Notes: generated by a model not told the origin, from the letters alone. A stretch of 44,787 nt of DNA from Nitrososphaerota archaeon (GCA_031274765.1 JAISPR010000005.1:1-44787); one strand, 5' to 3'; numbered from the stretch's first letter, positions 1 to 9,054 are shown. A program made the numbers and translations.

Positions 1-112
1 TTTTGTATTTAAGTTATTTTGTATTTAAGTTATTTTGTATTTAAGTTATTTTGTATTTAAGTTATTTTGTATTTAAGTTATTTTGTATTTAAGTTATTTT
101 GTATTTAAGTTA
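1..112. repeat. 16-bp tandem repeat, 7 units
   Basis: Seven perfect head-to-tail copies of TTTTGTATTTAAGTTA run from the first base of the window to 112. A partial eighth unit follows at 113-118. The array is cut by the window edge, so its full length is unknown. There are no spacers, so it is not a CRISPR. The rest of the spacer to 326 is G+T-rich and I see no gene in it. Confidence 0.95.
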
Positions 113-326
113 TTTTGTGGGTTGTATTTTGTGTTTTTTTGTGTGGTTTTTTAGGTTTGTTTTGTTTTTATGAAGTAAACTTTTGGAACTACTGGTGTTT
201 GGGTGAAAATAATGGGTGAGTGTTATGGTTTGTTTTTGGGTTGGTTCGGTGTTTGGTTTTTTTAATTTTTGGTTTTTATTTTGTGGTTGAATTGTTTGTT
301 TTTGTTGTTTCTGGTGTGCAAAAAGT

Positions 327-344
327 GGGTTTTCGGAAGTTGCC
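327..344. repeat. solitary IS5-type/E-family end
   Basis: GGGTTTTCGGAAGTTGCC matches the terminal repeat found at the ends of the IS5-type relics (10204-10220, 21491-21507) and of the E elements. No partner end is visible nearby, so this is an isolated remnant. Confidence 0.5.
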
Positions 345-346
345 TT

Positions 347-440
347 AAAAGCTATAAATTTTCGTGTTTTTGGCGGAAGTAAACAAAGAAAAACGGTCGT
401 CCTTGTTTTCCCGGGATTTTTATTATTTTTTGGACCGTTT
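347..440 (-). repeat. degenerate B-family element
   Basis: Read on the minus strand this resembles the B family: the segment with CACGAAAATT, the CCGTCC-type centre and an end resembling TCCAAAAA. The outer ends are decayed. It lies about 80 bp upstream of hel308 and leaves little room for a promoter other than 441-521. Confidence 0.5.
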
Positions 441-521
441 AACGAGGTTTGTTTGATATGTTTAGGTTCATAAAACGCTAATAAGTCAGATAGTCATAGT
501 AGCAAAGTGTTTGGCGAGATC

Positions 522-2810
522 ATGAAGATTGCAGAGTTAAATGTGCCAGAAAGCGTTAAGGATGTTTTGCAGACACATGGTATTTGTGAATTATTTCCGC
601 CTCAGGAGGAATGCATACGTGCAGGTGTGTTGGATGGAAGAAATATTTTGCTTGCCAGTCCCACGGCTTCAGGTAAAACGCTTATTGCTGAACTTTGTGC
701 ACTCAGACATGTATTAGAAGGCGGTAAAGTCATTTATCTTTGTCCTCTTCGGGCTCTTGCTAGTGAGAAATTTGAAGAGTTTAAAAAATACACAAATATC
801 CGAAAAAATAACGGCGACAAAGTTTCTGTGGGTATAAGTACCGGAGACTTTGATACTGCAGATAACTGGTTGGCCCGTTGCGATGTAATTATCACCACCA
901 ACGAAAAGGCAGATGCGCTACTTCGGCATCGGGCTAATTGGATGGAATACATCTCAGCAGTAATAACTGATGAGGTGCATCTGTTAAATGAAGCCGCACG
1001 GGGACCCACCTTGGAGATTGTGCTAGCAAGACTTATGCAAAGTAAACCAGACATCCAAATCCTTGCCCTGTCTGCAACCATAGGCAATGTGGAGGAAATT
1101 GCAGGGTGGCTAAACGCTAAACCCGTAGTCACAAATTGGCGGCCCATAAACCTCAAAGAAGGGGTAATTCTTCAAGACGAAATTCAGTACCGCAATGGCG
1201 AGAGGCGCAGAATTGAACAGGAAACCCGTTTACCAGTCATCAACCTGGTGCTAAACACTCTGCGTAACGGTGGTCAGGCCTTGATTTTTGCTTCGACACG
1301 CAAAAACGCTGTTTCTGCCGCAAAACAAGTTGCTATTCACATGGATAAGATATTTGTACCCAAGACGGGCTCAAAAATAGTTAAAAAAGGCCTCCAGGAA
1401 CAAGCTATGGGGATACTTGAGAAGGAAGCAAACAGGATTTTGGAGGCAGGAGAAAGAACCCCAATGGGTGATGAGCTTGCAGATTTGGTACGTTGGGGAG
1501 TTGCCTATCACCATGCAGGCTTGTCAGGTGCTCAGCGCACAATAATTGAGCAAGCATTCAAAGACCGAAAAATCAAAGTTTTAACTGCGACACCAACCCT
1601 GGCTTGGGGCGTTAATTTACCGGCGCGAATCGTCATCATTCAAGATTATCGACGTTTTGAAGTGGGATTGGGCAACTATCCGATTCCTGTTTTGGACTAC
1701 AAGCAAATGGCAGGCAGAGCGGGCCGGCCGAAATATGACAAAACGGGCGAATCTATCATCGTAGCTAAAACTACTGATGAATTAGAATATCTCATGGAGA
1801 ATTATATTTTAGCCAAACCCGAACGGATTTGGTCGCGTCTTGCGGTGGAAAAAATCATCCGGTTTCATGTGCTTGCCACCATCGCCAGTGATTACGCCCA
1901 TACCAAAGAGGATGTTTATGAGTTTTTCCGCAAAACCTTTTATGCCTATCAATATGACGTCAGAGCCATTCAAAATGTCATTGACAAAATTCTACGGTTT
2001 TTACATGATGAAGAAATGATATATGTAATTGGGGAGGATATACAAGCCACCAAATTGGGCAAACGGATAAGCGAACTCTACATTGATCCGCTCAGCGGTA
2101 TAATTATCCGTGATGCACTACAAACTAAGCCGCCACTACTTGTCGAGTTTAGCCTTCTTCAGCTTATCGCACACACTCCCGATATGGGACCAATCATGAG
2201 ACCATACCAGCGAGAGATGGAACAGCTTGCCGATACTGCTAAAAACCACAGCCAAGAACTATTTTTAGAAATCCCCAATCAGAGAAATGACCAAATCGGC
2301 TACGCAGATTTCTTAGGAGAAGTCAAAACTGCAATGGTGCTCAACAATTGGATAGAAGAGTTATCTGAAGAGAAACTTTTAGAACGGTTTAACGTACAAC
2401 CCGGCGACCTCTATCGCACCATTGAAAACGCCAAGTGGCTCCTCCATGCAGTCGAAAAACTCTCACCTGTAGTTGCCGCCAAAAATAAAGATGTAACCAA
2501 CCTTAGCAATGAACTAATTGAACGCGTAGCAAAAGGTATTAAACGAGAACTGCTACCGATTGTCGCTTTGGAAGGTGTAGGCCGAGCACGTGGACGCATA
2601 ATCTTTAATGCCGGTTTCCAAACCCCAGAGGACCTCAAACAGGCCTCATTCAAAGACTTGGTCGCTTTGCCGTCGGTGGGTCCACGGTTAGCCAAAAAAA
2701 TCAAAGAACAAGTCGGGGGCTATGACAAAAAAGATGATGAAGAAGAAGACCTCTCAATCATCAAGAGCACAAATCAAGAACCCCAACAAAAAGAACTCTT
2801 TGAATTCTAG
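522..2810 (+). CDS. hel308: Hel308-type SF2 DNA helicase
   Basis: This is an ATP-dependent 3'-5' DNA helicase of the archaeal Hel308 (Hjm) family, which unwinds forked DNA at stalled replication forks. From an ATG at 522 the protein has 762 residues, close to the usual 700-760. Visible motifs are Walker A SPTASGKT (about 46-53), DEVH (about 150-153), LSATIGN, and QMAGRAGRP (motif VI). A winged-helix and ratchet region follows, and then a helix-hairpin-helix tail with VGRARGR and LPSVGPRLAKKI. An in-frame GTG at 507 would add five residues, but homologues begin near MKIAEL. The acidic C-terminal tail ends in QQKELFEF, which resembles a PCNA-interacting peptide. The gene stands alone. Confidence 0.95.
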   Translation: MKIAELNVPESVKDVLQTHGICELFPPQEECIRAGVLDGRNILLASPTASGKTLIAELCALRHVLEGGKVIYLCPLRALASEKFEEFKKYTNIRKNNGDKVSVGISTGDFDTADNWLARCDVIITTNEKADALLRHRANWMEYISAVITDEVHLLNEAARGPTLEIVLARLMQSKPDIQILALSATIGNVEEIAGWLNAKPVVTNWRPINLKEGVILQDEIQYRNGERRRIEQETRLPVINLVLNTLRNGGQALIFASTRKNAVSAAKQVAIHMDKIFVPKTGSKIVKKGLQEQAMGILEKEANRILEAGERTPMGDELADLVRWGVAYHHAGLSGAQRTIIEQAFKDRKIKVLTATPTLAWGVNLPARIVIIQDYRRFEVGLGNYPIPVLDYKQMAGRAGRPKYDKTGESIIVAKTTDELEYLMENYILAKPERIWSRLAVEKIIRFHVLATIASDYAHTKEDVYEFFRKTFYAYQYDVRAIQNVIDKILRFLHDEEMIYVIGEDIQATKLGKRISELYIDPLSGIIIRDALQTKPPLLVEFSLLQLIAHTPDMGPIMRPYQREMEQLADTAKNHSQELFLEIPNQRNDQIGYADFLGEVKTAMVLNNWIEELSEEKLLERFNVQPGDLYRTIENAKWLLHAVEKLSPVVAAKNKDVTNLSNELIERVAKGIKRELLPIVALEGVGRARGRIIFNAGFQTPEDLKQASFKDLVALPSVGPRLAKKIKEQVGGYDKKDDEEEDLSIIKSTNQEPQQKELFEF

Positions 2811-2903
2811 CAACGTTGCAGTTGAATAATTGTGGAGGGCTTCATAGTTTGAATTGTGTCTTTTCCGGAAATTATTTCACCTTTGAACTTATCTTATTAC
2901 TGA

Positions 2904-3058
2904 CATTCGGCAGTTTGACCTAAAACAGTCAAAATTAAATCCTGCTCAAAAAAATATTCGAAAAAATAAGAAAATCATTGTAAAAATAACCAAAAACACG
3001 CAACAACCTGCAATATAAACAATTCAAAATATTTTTTTCACAAACTGCCGAATGCAAG
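2904..3058. repeat. A-family MITE-like element, copy A1
   Basis: 155 bp bounded by inverted CATTCGGCAGTTTG / CAAACTGCCGAATG. The outer flanks TTATTACTGA (2894-2903) and TTATTAATCA (3059-3068) agree at 8 of 10 positions, which suggests a decayed 10-bp target duplication. No open frame inside. Confidence 0.9.
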
Positions 3059-3103
3059 TTATTAATCATTTTAACCATCCAAAAACTTAGCCACAACCCC
3101 ACC

Positions 3104-3203
3104 AGACTGTTCGAAAACTAACAAACCCCTTAAAACAAGAAAACAACTGTTTTTTCCGTTTGTTTACATCAAAAACACAAAAATTCTATTTTTTAGACAG
3201 TCT
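3104..3203. repeat. B-family inverted-repeat element, copy B1
   Basis: About 100 bp with ends AGACTGT... and ...GACAGTCT extending into CTA(A/G)TTTTT-type arms. Both sides carry a CCCCACC-like run. It lies in tandem with B2. Confidence 0.85.
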
Positions 3204-3231
3204 CCCCCACCAAGCTATAACCACCCCCCCC

Positions 3232-3335
3232 AGACTGTCCAAAAACTAACAAAACTCCCAGAAAAACAACAAAAGGACGGTTTTTATCCGTCCGTTTCCA
3301 CTAAAAGCACGAAAATTCTAGTTTTTAGACAGTCT
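3232..3335. repeat. B-family inverted-repeat element, copy B2
   Basis: 104 bp and the clearest copy. Left end AGACTGTCCAAAAACTA is mirrored by TAGTTTTTAGACAGTCT. The centre contains a GGACGG...CCGTCC hairpin. Flanks are C-runs on the same strand on both sides. Confidence 0.9.
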
Positions 3336-4028
3336 CCCCCACCAAAAACAATGAAAACTCAGATGCTATCCATTGGGTAGAGAAGGCTGTTTTTGGTTGT
3401 GTTTTTGAAGGGGTTGTTGGTTTGTGTGTCGTTAGGGGGTTGGGGTTTTGTTTTGGTCGGTCCAGTTTGGATGTAGTTTGGGTGTTGCCTGTTAGTATGT
3501 ATTGAATGTTGTTAGGAGTTGGTATGGGCGGGAAGGTTTTTGGAGGATGGTTGTTAGTTGGGGTTGGTTTGTTATTTGGGGTTGGTTTGTTATTTGGGGT
3601 TGGTTGTGTCTGTGGTTTGAATTGTTTTGGTGGTGGAATTTAGTTGGAAAAGGTCATAGTTTCTGTGGGTGATGATTTGGCCGGTTTGGGTCTTTTTGCA
3701 TAGAGTGGTGTGGTTTGTGGCTTGACCTTTTGTTTTGTGAGTGGTAGGGTGTAGGGTATGTTTGGTTTGTTTTTGTTGTTTTGTGGTGGTTTGTTTTTTG
3801 GTATGGTGGGGTTGTTTTTGAGTATTTGGTTCACCTTCGATTGTGTATGGGATAGTTGTTATATGCCTGTGTGTGATTTGTGGTGGATGTTTGTGGTGGT
3901 GGTGGTGGTGGTGTTTGTTTTTGGTTTTTGTTTTTGATTTTGATTTTGATTTTGATTTTGATTTTGATTTGGTTGTGTGGTTTTTTGGATGGTGTTATTT
4001 TTCTTTGAAATTTTTAGGTTCATATATA
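3336..4028. other. G+T-rich spacer with microsatellites, no gene seen
   Basis: The plus strand is strongly G+T-rich. It contains an 18-bp TTATTTGGGGTTGGTTTG-type repeat (about 3554-3605), a GTG run (3893-3913) and about six GATTTT units (3936-3970). Open frames here translate to low-complexity residues and show no domain, so I do not call them genes. Confidence 0.7.
3936..3970. repeat. GATTTT hexanucleotide repeat
   Basis: Nearly six perfect GATTTT units, next to a GTG trinucleotide run at 3893-3913. Likely slippage-prone. Confidence 0.95.
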
Positions 4029-4126
4029 GACAACCTCTGAAAACTTATATTTTTCCAAAAAACGCTTGCTGAAAACGGTGTAACTATGTTGCTTGGTTTT
4101 TTGAAATGGGGTTTTCGGAGGTTGTC
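4029..4126. mobile_element. E-family MITE (IS5-type ends), copy E1
   Basis: 98 bp with GACAACCTCTGAAAAC at the left and GTTTTCGGAGGTTGTC at the right, flanked by TATA on both sides. The ends match those of the IS5-type relics at 10204-10220 and 21491-21507, so it looks like a non-autonomous derivative of that element. Confidence 0.8.
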
Positions 4127-4259
4127 TATACACTTACGCCGAGAAATCAGGTAACAATCGCGCCTCCAAGTGAAGAAATTATCGTCAACATAGATGTGGT
4201 TGACACTCAACCTAAGGTTTTAGTGTGGGTTAACAGGTTATGGGTATGGAGTTGTAGAT

Positions 4260-5720
4260 GTGAAGGTTACGGTTGGGATTTTGAGTAAAGAAAACAAAAA
4301 TGTTGTCGGGTCGGTATTAGATATTCTTAAAAGTATAGATATGGGGCAACCCCTACATTTTGGGCTCATGACCCCAAAGCAGGGCAACTTTAACAAAACC
4401 CTTGCTCTACTAAGTAAACAGAGCCAAGAAACCTCGGTGGCCACAGGGTTTGCAACTACACAGTCTATGACGACATCGGGGTATGATTTTTTGCAATTGG
4501 AGGATAGTTCAGTGCTGTTTGAGGGCAGACTTTATGCATCAGCGCTCAAAAGGGCATCTATTATGCGTGCCAATAGAGGTTCTAAGCATTGTGAAGCTAC
4601 CCTGCAAACACTCCTTGGGGAATCAGAGGGCGATTATGCGGTTTGGATGTTAAAAGACAACGAAATGGGGGCTATTAGGGATCCCATGGGCATGCAGCCG
4701 CTCTATTTTGGAGAAAACAGCGACATTGTTGCCTATGCCACCAACCAGACAACGCTTTGGAAATTGGGTATTAAAGAGTCAAAGTCTTTTCCGCCCGGAA
4801 CACTTGGGTTTGTAAATAAAAAGGGTTTTAGATTTAGGCAGGTTAAAATTTTAAGCTATACTAAACCCAAACAGATAACCCTTGAGGAAGCTGCACAGAC
4901 ACTCCAGGCGTTGCTTACAGAGGCTGTTCGATGCAGAGTGCAGGATTTAAAAGAGGTGGCAGTTGCGTTTTCGGGGGGGTTAGACTGCAGTATTATTGCT
5001 TACTTGGCTGCTATGCAGGGTATAAAAGTTAGTCTACTCCATGTCAGTCTTGAGAACCAACCAGAAACCGAGGAAGCCCTCAAAGCGGCTAAAGCACTAG
5101 ATTTGCCCATGTATATACAGCTTTTCAAAGAGTCTGATGTTGAAGCCGCTCTGCCCCGGGTTGTAGAGCTCATTGAAGAGCCAGATCCCATAAAAGCCGC
5201 CATCGGGGTGCCCTTCTACTGGCTTGCATTACAGGCAACGCAAGCCAAGTTCCAAACAATACTGGCAGGGCAGGGTGCAGATGAAATGTTTGCGGGTTAT
5301 CAGCGCTATGTCAATCAAGTCTGCAAAGACAAAGTTGAGGCGGTATATAGAACCATATATCATGATGTTTGCACCTTGCATGAGAGTAATCTTGAACGCG
5401 ACCGGAAAATAATGGGATACTATGATATAGAGTTGAGATGTCCCTTTGTTTCGCATCCCATTGCTCAATTTGCACTAGGATTACCGCTTGAATGTAAAAT
5501 TGAGCCTAATTCAGATACATTACGTAAACTAGTGCTCCGTAAAACAGCTAAAACTTTGGGTATGCCTGAGAGCATTGTCAATAAACCCAAAAAAGCGATA
5601 CAGTATTCCACAGGCATCAACAATGCAGTGAAGCAGATTGCCAAAGAGAACGCTAAGTCTATGGGTGAATATATCAAGGAGTTATTTGAGCACCAAAGAG
5701 CCAGCATCATACCAAAGTAG
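4260..5720 (+). CDS. asparagine-synthetase-like protein with degenerate glutaminase domain
   Basis: 486 residues from a GTG start, with AsnB architecture. The N-terminal Ntn-like domain (about 1-200) keeps DPMGMQPLY. The C-terminal synthetase domain has the ATP-pyrophosphatase motif SGGLDCS (238-244) and GQGADEMFAGY. In glutamine-dependent AsnB the nucleophile is Cys2 (MCGI...). Here the start reads MKVTVGIL and the NGEIYN-type loop is FEGRLY, so glutamine hydrolysis looks lost. The enzyme may use free ammonia or act on another acid. In-frame codons just upstream (4224-4238) read CGLTG directly after a TAG stop, so loss of a longer N-terminus is possible. It is convergent with aspS, 45 bp apart. 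Confidence 0.8.
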   Translation: MKVTVGILSKENKNVVGSVLDILKSIDMGQPLHFGLMTPKQGNFNKTLALLSKQSQETSVATGFATTQSMTTSGYDFLQLEDSSVLFEGRLYASALKRASIMRANRGSKHCEATLQTLLGESEGDYAVWMLKDNEMGAIRDPMGMQPLYFGENSDIVAYATNQTTLWKLGIKESKSFPPGTLGFVNKKGFRFRQVKILSYTKPKQITLEEAAQTLQALLTEAVRCRVQDLKEVAVAFSGGLDCSIIAYLAAMQGIKVSLLHVSLENQPETEEALKAAKALDLPMYIQLFKESDVEAALPRVVELIEEPDPIKAAIGVPFYWLALQATQAKFQTILAGQGADEMFAGYQRYVNQVCKDKVEAVYRTIYHDVCTLHESNLERDRKIMGYYDIELRCPFVSHPIAQFALGLPLECKIEPNSDTLRKLVLRKTAKTLGMPESIVNKPKKAIQYSTGINNAVKQIAKENAKSMGEYIKELFEHQRASIIPK

Positions 5721-5765
5721 CCATACCCGCTACGTTAGCATCCATTGCAATGAACAGGGCACCGG

Positions 5766-7085
5766 TTAGGGTGTTAATCTTACACGGTCACGCGGATATA
5801 GGGTAACTTCGCGGATGTTTTTTATACCAGTCAAAATCATTGTCAGCCGCTCTAGTCCAATTGCCCATCCGGCATGGGGTGGCATACCGTAATCGTAGGC
5901 TTGTAGATGCATTTTAAATGAGTCAGGGTTTAGACCCTTTTCTTTTAGGCGTTCAATTAGTTGGGCTTTGTCGCAGATACGGGTACCGCCTGAGGTTAAC
6001 TCTATGTAGCCATACATTAAGTCAAAGCCTTCGCTAATTTTGGGGTTATCACTTTGGGGTTGGATGTAGAAGGCTTTGGTTTGTGTTGGCCACTCAGTTA
6101 TGAAATAGAATCCAGGATAAATTTTTTCTAGAACGCGAAATGCATCGGTTGGGATGTCTTCTCCCCAAGGGATGTCTATGTTTTGTGTTTTGAGATCAGT
6201 TAGGACTTGTGTGTAGGTTAGGCGTTTAAAGGGTAGGGGGGGTGTTTCAAGGGTGTGGGCTAAGAGAGTGAGTTCGGCTTGGCATTTTGTGTTGACTATA
6301 TTGATGGTGTAGTGGATGACTTGTTCAAGTAGGGCCATGACGTCGTTAGCATTTGCAAATGCGAGTTCTATGTCAACTGAGGTGAACTCGCTTAGGTGTC
6401 GTCGGGTATGGGATTCTTCGGCGCGGAAAAATGGGCCGACTTCAAAGACTTTTTCAAAGCTCAAGGTGAGTTCTTCTTTGTAGAGCTGAGGGCTTTGTGC
6501 TAAGTATGCTTTTTGTCCAAAATAGTCGATACAAAATAGTTCAGCGCCGCCTTCGGTCGCTGAGGCGATGATGCGTGGGCTGTGGACTTCCAGGAAGTCT
6601 TTGTTAAATAGAAAGTTACGGATTGCTTGCAGGGCTACATGTTGAATTTTAAATGCCGCTATGCTTGACTCCAATGTGAGGTCAAGGGGTCGGGCGTCAA
6701 GGCGGACTTCTATGTTGGCGGGGGTTTTGCCGGTGATGTCGATGGGTAGTTGCTCTGTGGCTGTGCTAAAAATTTTGATGTCTGATGGAATGACTTCGAC
6801 ACCTCGATTGGTCATGTTAGTTTTTTTAACGGTCCCCTTAACAGCAAAGCTGAAACGTTTTTGGAGTAAGTTGGATTTTGATAGAACTGTGGGGGAAACG
6901 CGTTTTTTGGGTATGGTTATTTGGACTGTGCCTTCACGGTCTTGGAGAATAAGAAAGCGTAGTCCGCCAAGGTCACGTACATCTTGGACCCAACCAAAAA
7001 GAGTTACTTCATTGCCATCGATGTTGGGGGTTATTTGGGAGGTATACTGAGTTCTAACCCAGTCGCCAATAGAGTCCAAGTCCAT
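5766..7085 (-). CDS. aspS: aspartyl-tRNA synthetase (archaeal type)
   Basis: 439 residues. Class II synthetase that charges tRNA-Asp (or tRNA-Asp and tRNA-Asn if non-discriminating). An N-terminal OB-fold anticodon-binding domain (about 15-105, VTLFGWVQDVRDLGGLRF) precedes the catalytic core. The core shows FFRAEESHTRRHLSEF (motif 2 region) and GWAIGLERLTMILTGI (motif 3). The ATG at 7085 is chosen because homologues begin there; upstream codons are unrelated. It is the last gene of a leftward cluster, with the KH-protein stop 11 bp upstream. The length matches archaeal AspRS and lacks the bacterial GAD insertion. Confidence 0.97.
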   Translation of the reverse strand: MDLDSIGDWVRTQYTSQITPNIDGNEVTLFGWVQDVRDLGGLRFLILQDREGTVQITIPKKRVSPTVLSKSNLLQKRFSFAVKGTVKKTNMTNRGVEVIPSDIKIFSTATEQLPIDITGKTPANIEVRLDARPLDLTLESSIAAFKIQHVALQAIRNFLFNKDFLEVHSPRIIASATEGGAELFCIDYFGQKAYLAQSPQLYKEELTLSFEKVFEVGPFFRAEESHTRRHLSEFTSVDIELAFANANDVMALLEQVIHYTINIVNTKCQAELTLLAHTLETPPLPFKRLTYTQVLTDLKTQNIDIPWGEDIPTDAFRVLEKIYPGFYFITEWPTQTKAFYIQPQSDNPKISEGFDLMYGYIELTSGGTRICDKAQLIERLKEKGLNPDSFKMHLQAYDYGMPPHAGWAIGLERLTMILTGIKNIREVTLYPRDRVRLTP

Positions 7086-7096
7086 GTGCGTCAACC

Positions 7097-7606
7097 TTAA
7101 TCGGCAATTTCTACACGCAGAGACATGTTGCGTGTTTTGTTGGCGATTTCTTTGAGTGCTTTGAGGTCCACGGGTAATTGCTGGCCGCGTTTGCGCCTCA
7201 AAATAACTCGGGTTTCGGTGGTTCCATCGGGAAGCCATATTGTGTTTATGGTCAAAATGCTAAAGGGTACGAATAGATCTTCAAGAAACTTGCGATCATC
7301 AACGCCGTATTCGAGTACGCGGATGTTTTTGCCGGTTTCGTCACTTATGGTTTTGACGATTTTACCGCCATAACCTAAGAGTTTAGGAACATCACCGTGC
7401 CCAACGAGTATGGCTAACGTTTTTTCAACATCGACCGCTTTGTGGAAGCAGACGCTTTGCAGGGAAGGATACTTTTCTTCAAGGCTAAGCAGTAAGCGAG
7501 TGATCTTTAGATCTAAGTTGCTGATTTCGCCAGCTTTCACTTTGGTTAAACACTTTTGGCATAGTATGCCGCTTTTTAGGCAGAAACTGCATAGTTCGGT
7601 TTTCAT
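7097..7606 (-). CDS. zinc-finger plus KH-domain RNA-binding protein, archaeal NusA-like
   Basis: 169 residues. The N-terminus has CSFC and CQKC, a probable zinc knuckle. The middle contains a KH-type fold with a glycine-rich loop GYGGK followed by IVKTISDETGKNIRVLEY. The C-terminal part has NTIWLPDGTTETRVILRRK. This architecture matches an archaeal family of KH proteins related to NusA, with RNA binding as the likely role; the exact target is unknown. It lies 47 bp downstream of alba and 11 bp upstream of aspS, so the three genes are probably co-transcribed. Confidence 0.8.
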   Translation of the reverse strand: MKTELCSFCLKSGILCQKCLTKVKAGEISNLDLKITRLLLSLEEKYPSLQSVCFHKAVDVEKTLAILVGHGDVPKLLGYGGKIVKTISDETGKNIRVLEYGVDDRKFLEDLFVPFSILTINTIWLPDGTTETRVILRRKRGQQLPVDLKALKEIANKTRNMSLRVEIAD

Positions 7607-7653
7607 TTACGAGTCGTTTTCCTGCAAAGAAGGAATTCTGCTTAGCACGTGAC

Positions 7654-7953
7654 TCAACGCATCAACGTTATCTCGATAGTACTTACGTTTGTGGTAATAT
7701 TGTTGCCCTGAAACTCTTCACCTTGATCTTGGGGCTGGAATTGGTCTGTGCCGATGCCAATGTTTTTAATTCTGACATTGGGCAAGAATCGGTGCCTTAC
7801 CACTTCAGCGACATCTATAGCTCTGCTTATGCTTCTGCCGCGTGCTTTAATGCTGACTTCTTTTGCGCCGCCATGGAAGAAAGTGATGCAGGCAAGAACA
7901 TAATTCATTGTGGGTTTTTTCCCGATTAAGACTGCGTTGAGGTTCTCTGTCAC
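7654..7953 (-). CDS. alba: chromatin/RNA-binding protein Alba
   Basis: 99 residues from a GTG start preceded by GGAGTG. Alba is a small dimeric protein that coats archaeal DNA and RNA. The diagnostic segments are [32 protein letters not shown] and [14 protein letters not shown], with the lysine pair GKK in the position used for nucleic-acid binding and for acetylation in Sulfolobus. The tail STIEITL is typical. First gene of the leftward alba / KH / aspS cluster. A TATTTATG element about 50 bp upstream, near 8003-8012, could be the TATA box. Confidence 0.97.
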   Translation of the reverse strand: MTENLNAVLIGKKPTMNYVLACITFFHGGAKEVSIKARGRSISRAIDVAEVVRHRFLPNVRIKNIGIGTDQFQPQDQGEEFQGNNITTNVSTIEITLMR

Positions 7954-8053
7954 GGTTCCGCTTCACTCCTAGTTTACTTTTAAGTGGTTCAGTTAGCTTT
8001 TTTTTAACATAAATAGGTTGTGGTAAATGTGCAGGGTTCTTGCGGAACGTTTC

Positions 8054-8354
8054 GAGCACGCCAACAATCGGCAGTGTACTAATTTAGAATAGTTAATTTA
8101 ATACAGAGTCAAAATCAGAGTGCTCCATAAGTGACTGCGGGTTTTTCAGGTTTGTAGAGAAAAAACATGTTTAAATTTATAGATAACACAACGTTTGTTC
8201 GGTAAAAACAATCCCATGTTAACCCACCCACAACCAAAAATGCAGAAATTTTGAGAGAAACATCAACCAAGCTGTTTGAGAAAACATCAGATTCTTAAGC
8301 AACACTCATTATTGTAAAGGTTTAACTTAACAAACAGCAACATAAGGGACCAAT
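8054..8354. other. divergent promoter spacer with partial H-family repeat
   Basis: This spacer lies between alba (leftward) and the Lrp-type gene (rightward). It begins with a partial H-family copy (8069 to about 8160). The remainder is AT-rich. AAGGGA at 8344-8349 is a plausible ribosome-binding site for the TTG start at 8355. Confidence 0.5.
8069..8160. repeat. partial H-family element, copy H2
   Basis: CGGCAGTGTACTAA followed by TTAGAATAGTT matches the ends of the H element at 35968-36134. Similarity fades after about 90 bp and no second end is seen. Confidence 0.5.
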
Positions 8355-8813
8355 TTGGAGCCATTAACTAAACGCTCAATTCAACTCCTAAGAACCCTCT
8401 ACGAAAAAGGGAAAGCCACCAACACCTATACATTAAGAGCTAAACAAGACGAACTCTCAACCCAACTAGGGGTCAGCCGGCAAGCACTAAACGTACATCT
8501 ACGCAAACTCAAAACGCACGGCTACATCCGCACTGGCAGAGGCTTCATAGATGTCACCGAAAAAGGCCTCAATGCCTTAGGTGTATCCACCACCCCGGCA
8601 TTCATACTAATCAAAGTTTCTCCACTTAAACGTATCCACTTCTATGAGGAGCTGCGAGAACTTCAGATTTCACGAGCATTTCGAATTGCAGGTGAAGTTG
8701 ACGCCTTAATAATAATAGAACGTGAGAATCTTGACGAATTTCTCAATAAACTTTACAGCATAGACGGAATAGAAGACACCCGTTCATATATTACCATAGA
8801 AGTGATCAAGTAA
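8355..8813 (+). CDS. Lrp/AsnC-like transcriptional regulator
   Basis: 152 residues from a TTG start with an upstream AAGGGA. The N-terminal half is a winged helix-turn-helix (TKRSIQLLRTLYEKG ... LSTQLGVSRQALNVHLRKLKTHGYI). The C-terminal half looks like a RAM/AsnC ligand-binding fold with a segment about the path from AFILIKVSP to DALIIIERENLDEFLNKL and the ending GIEDTRSYITIEVI. Such proteins bind DNA as oligomers and sense amino acids; the ligand here is unknown. The rpl40e gene follows after about 80 bp on the same strand. Confidence 0.8.
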   Translation: MEPLTKRSIQLLRTLYEKGKATNTYTLRAKQDELSTQLGVSRQALNVHLRKLKTHGYIRTGRGFIDVTEKGLNALGVSTTPAFILIKVSPLKRIHFYEELRELQISRAFRIAGEVDALIIIERENLDEFLNKLYSIDGIEDTRSYITIEVIK

Positions 8814-8892
8814 TGCTTGAGAAGAGTTCCCAAAAGGTATATTTGAGGCGTAACCATCAAAGAGTTATCCAAAACAGAAGGTTAACAGTGAA

Positions 8893-9054
8893 ATGCCGAT
8901 ATTAGACCCAGTGAAGAAAACCATCGCACAAAAGCATCGGCTCTACATGAAAATCTGTCGAGACTGCGGTGCCCGTAATGCAGAAACAGCGCTCAAATGC
9001 AGAAAGTGTAAATGTAAAAACCTGCGCTGGAAGAAACGAGAAATCGTAAAGTAA
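8893..9054 (+). CDS. rpl40e: large ribosomal subunit protein eL40 (L40e)
   Basis: 53 residues, starting MPILDPVKKTIAQKHR. Zinc-binding cysteines are C22, C25, C36 and C39 in the pattern CRDCG ... CRKCK, with an extra C41. The C-terminus is basic (NLRWKKREIVK). This is the stand-alone archaeal form of the ribosomal protein that is fused to ubiquitin in eukaryotes. Length and motif spacing fit the family well. Confidence 0.95.
   Translation: MPILDPVKKTIAQKHRLYMKICRDCGARNAETALKCRKCKCKNLRWKKREIVK

Noticed and set aside
1-112. CRISPR array
   Set aside because: Repeats are contiguous without spacers and only 16 bp; no cas gene is in the window.
3640-4040. Two open frames on opposite strands in the G+T-rich spacer
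   Set aside because: Products are simple-sequence Trp/Phe/Asp or Pro/Lys/Asn runs generated by microsatellites.
4127-4259. Separate small gene between E1 and the asparagine-synthetase-like gene
   Set aside because: The frame 4106-4288 looks partly coding (VTIAPPSEEIIVNIDVVD) but begins inside E1 and overlaps the next start; no family recognised, so it is at most a remnant.
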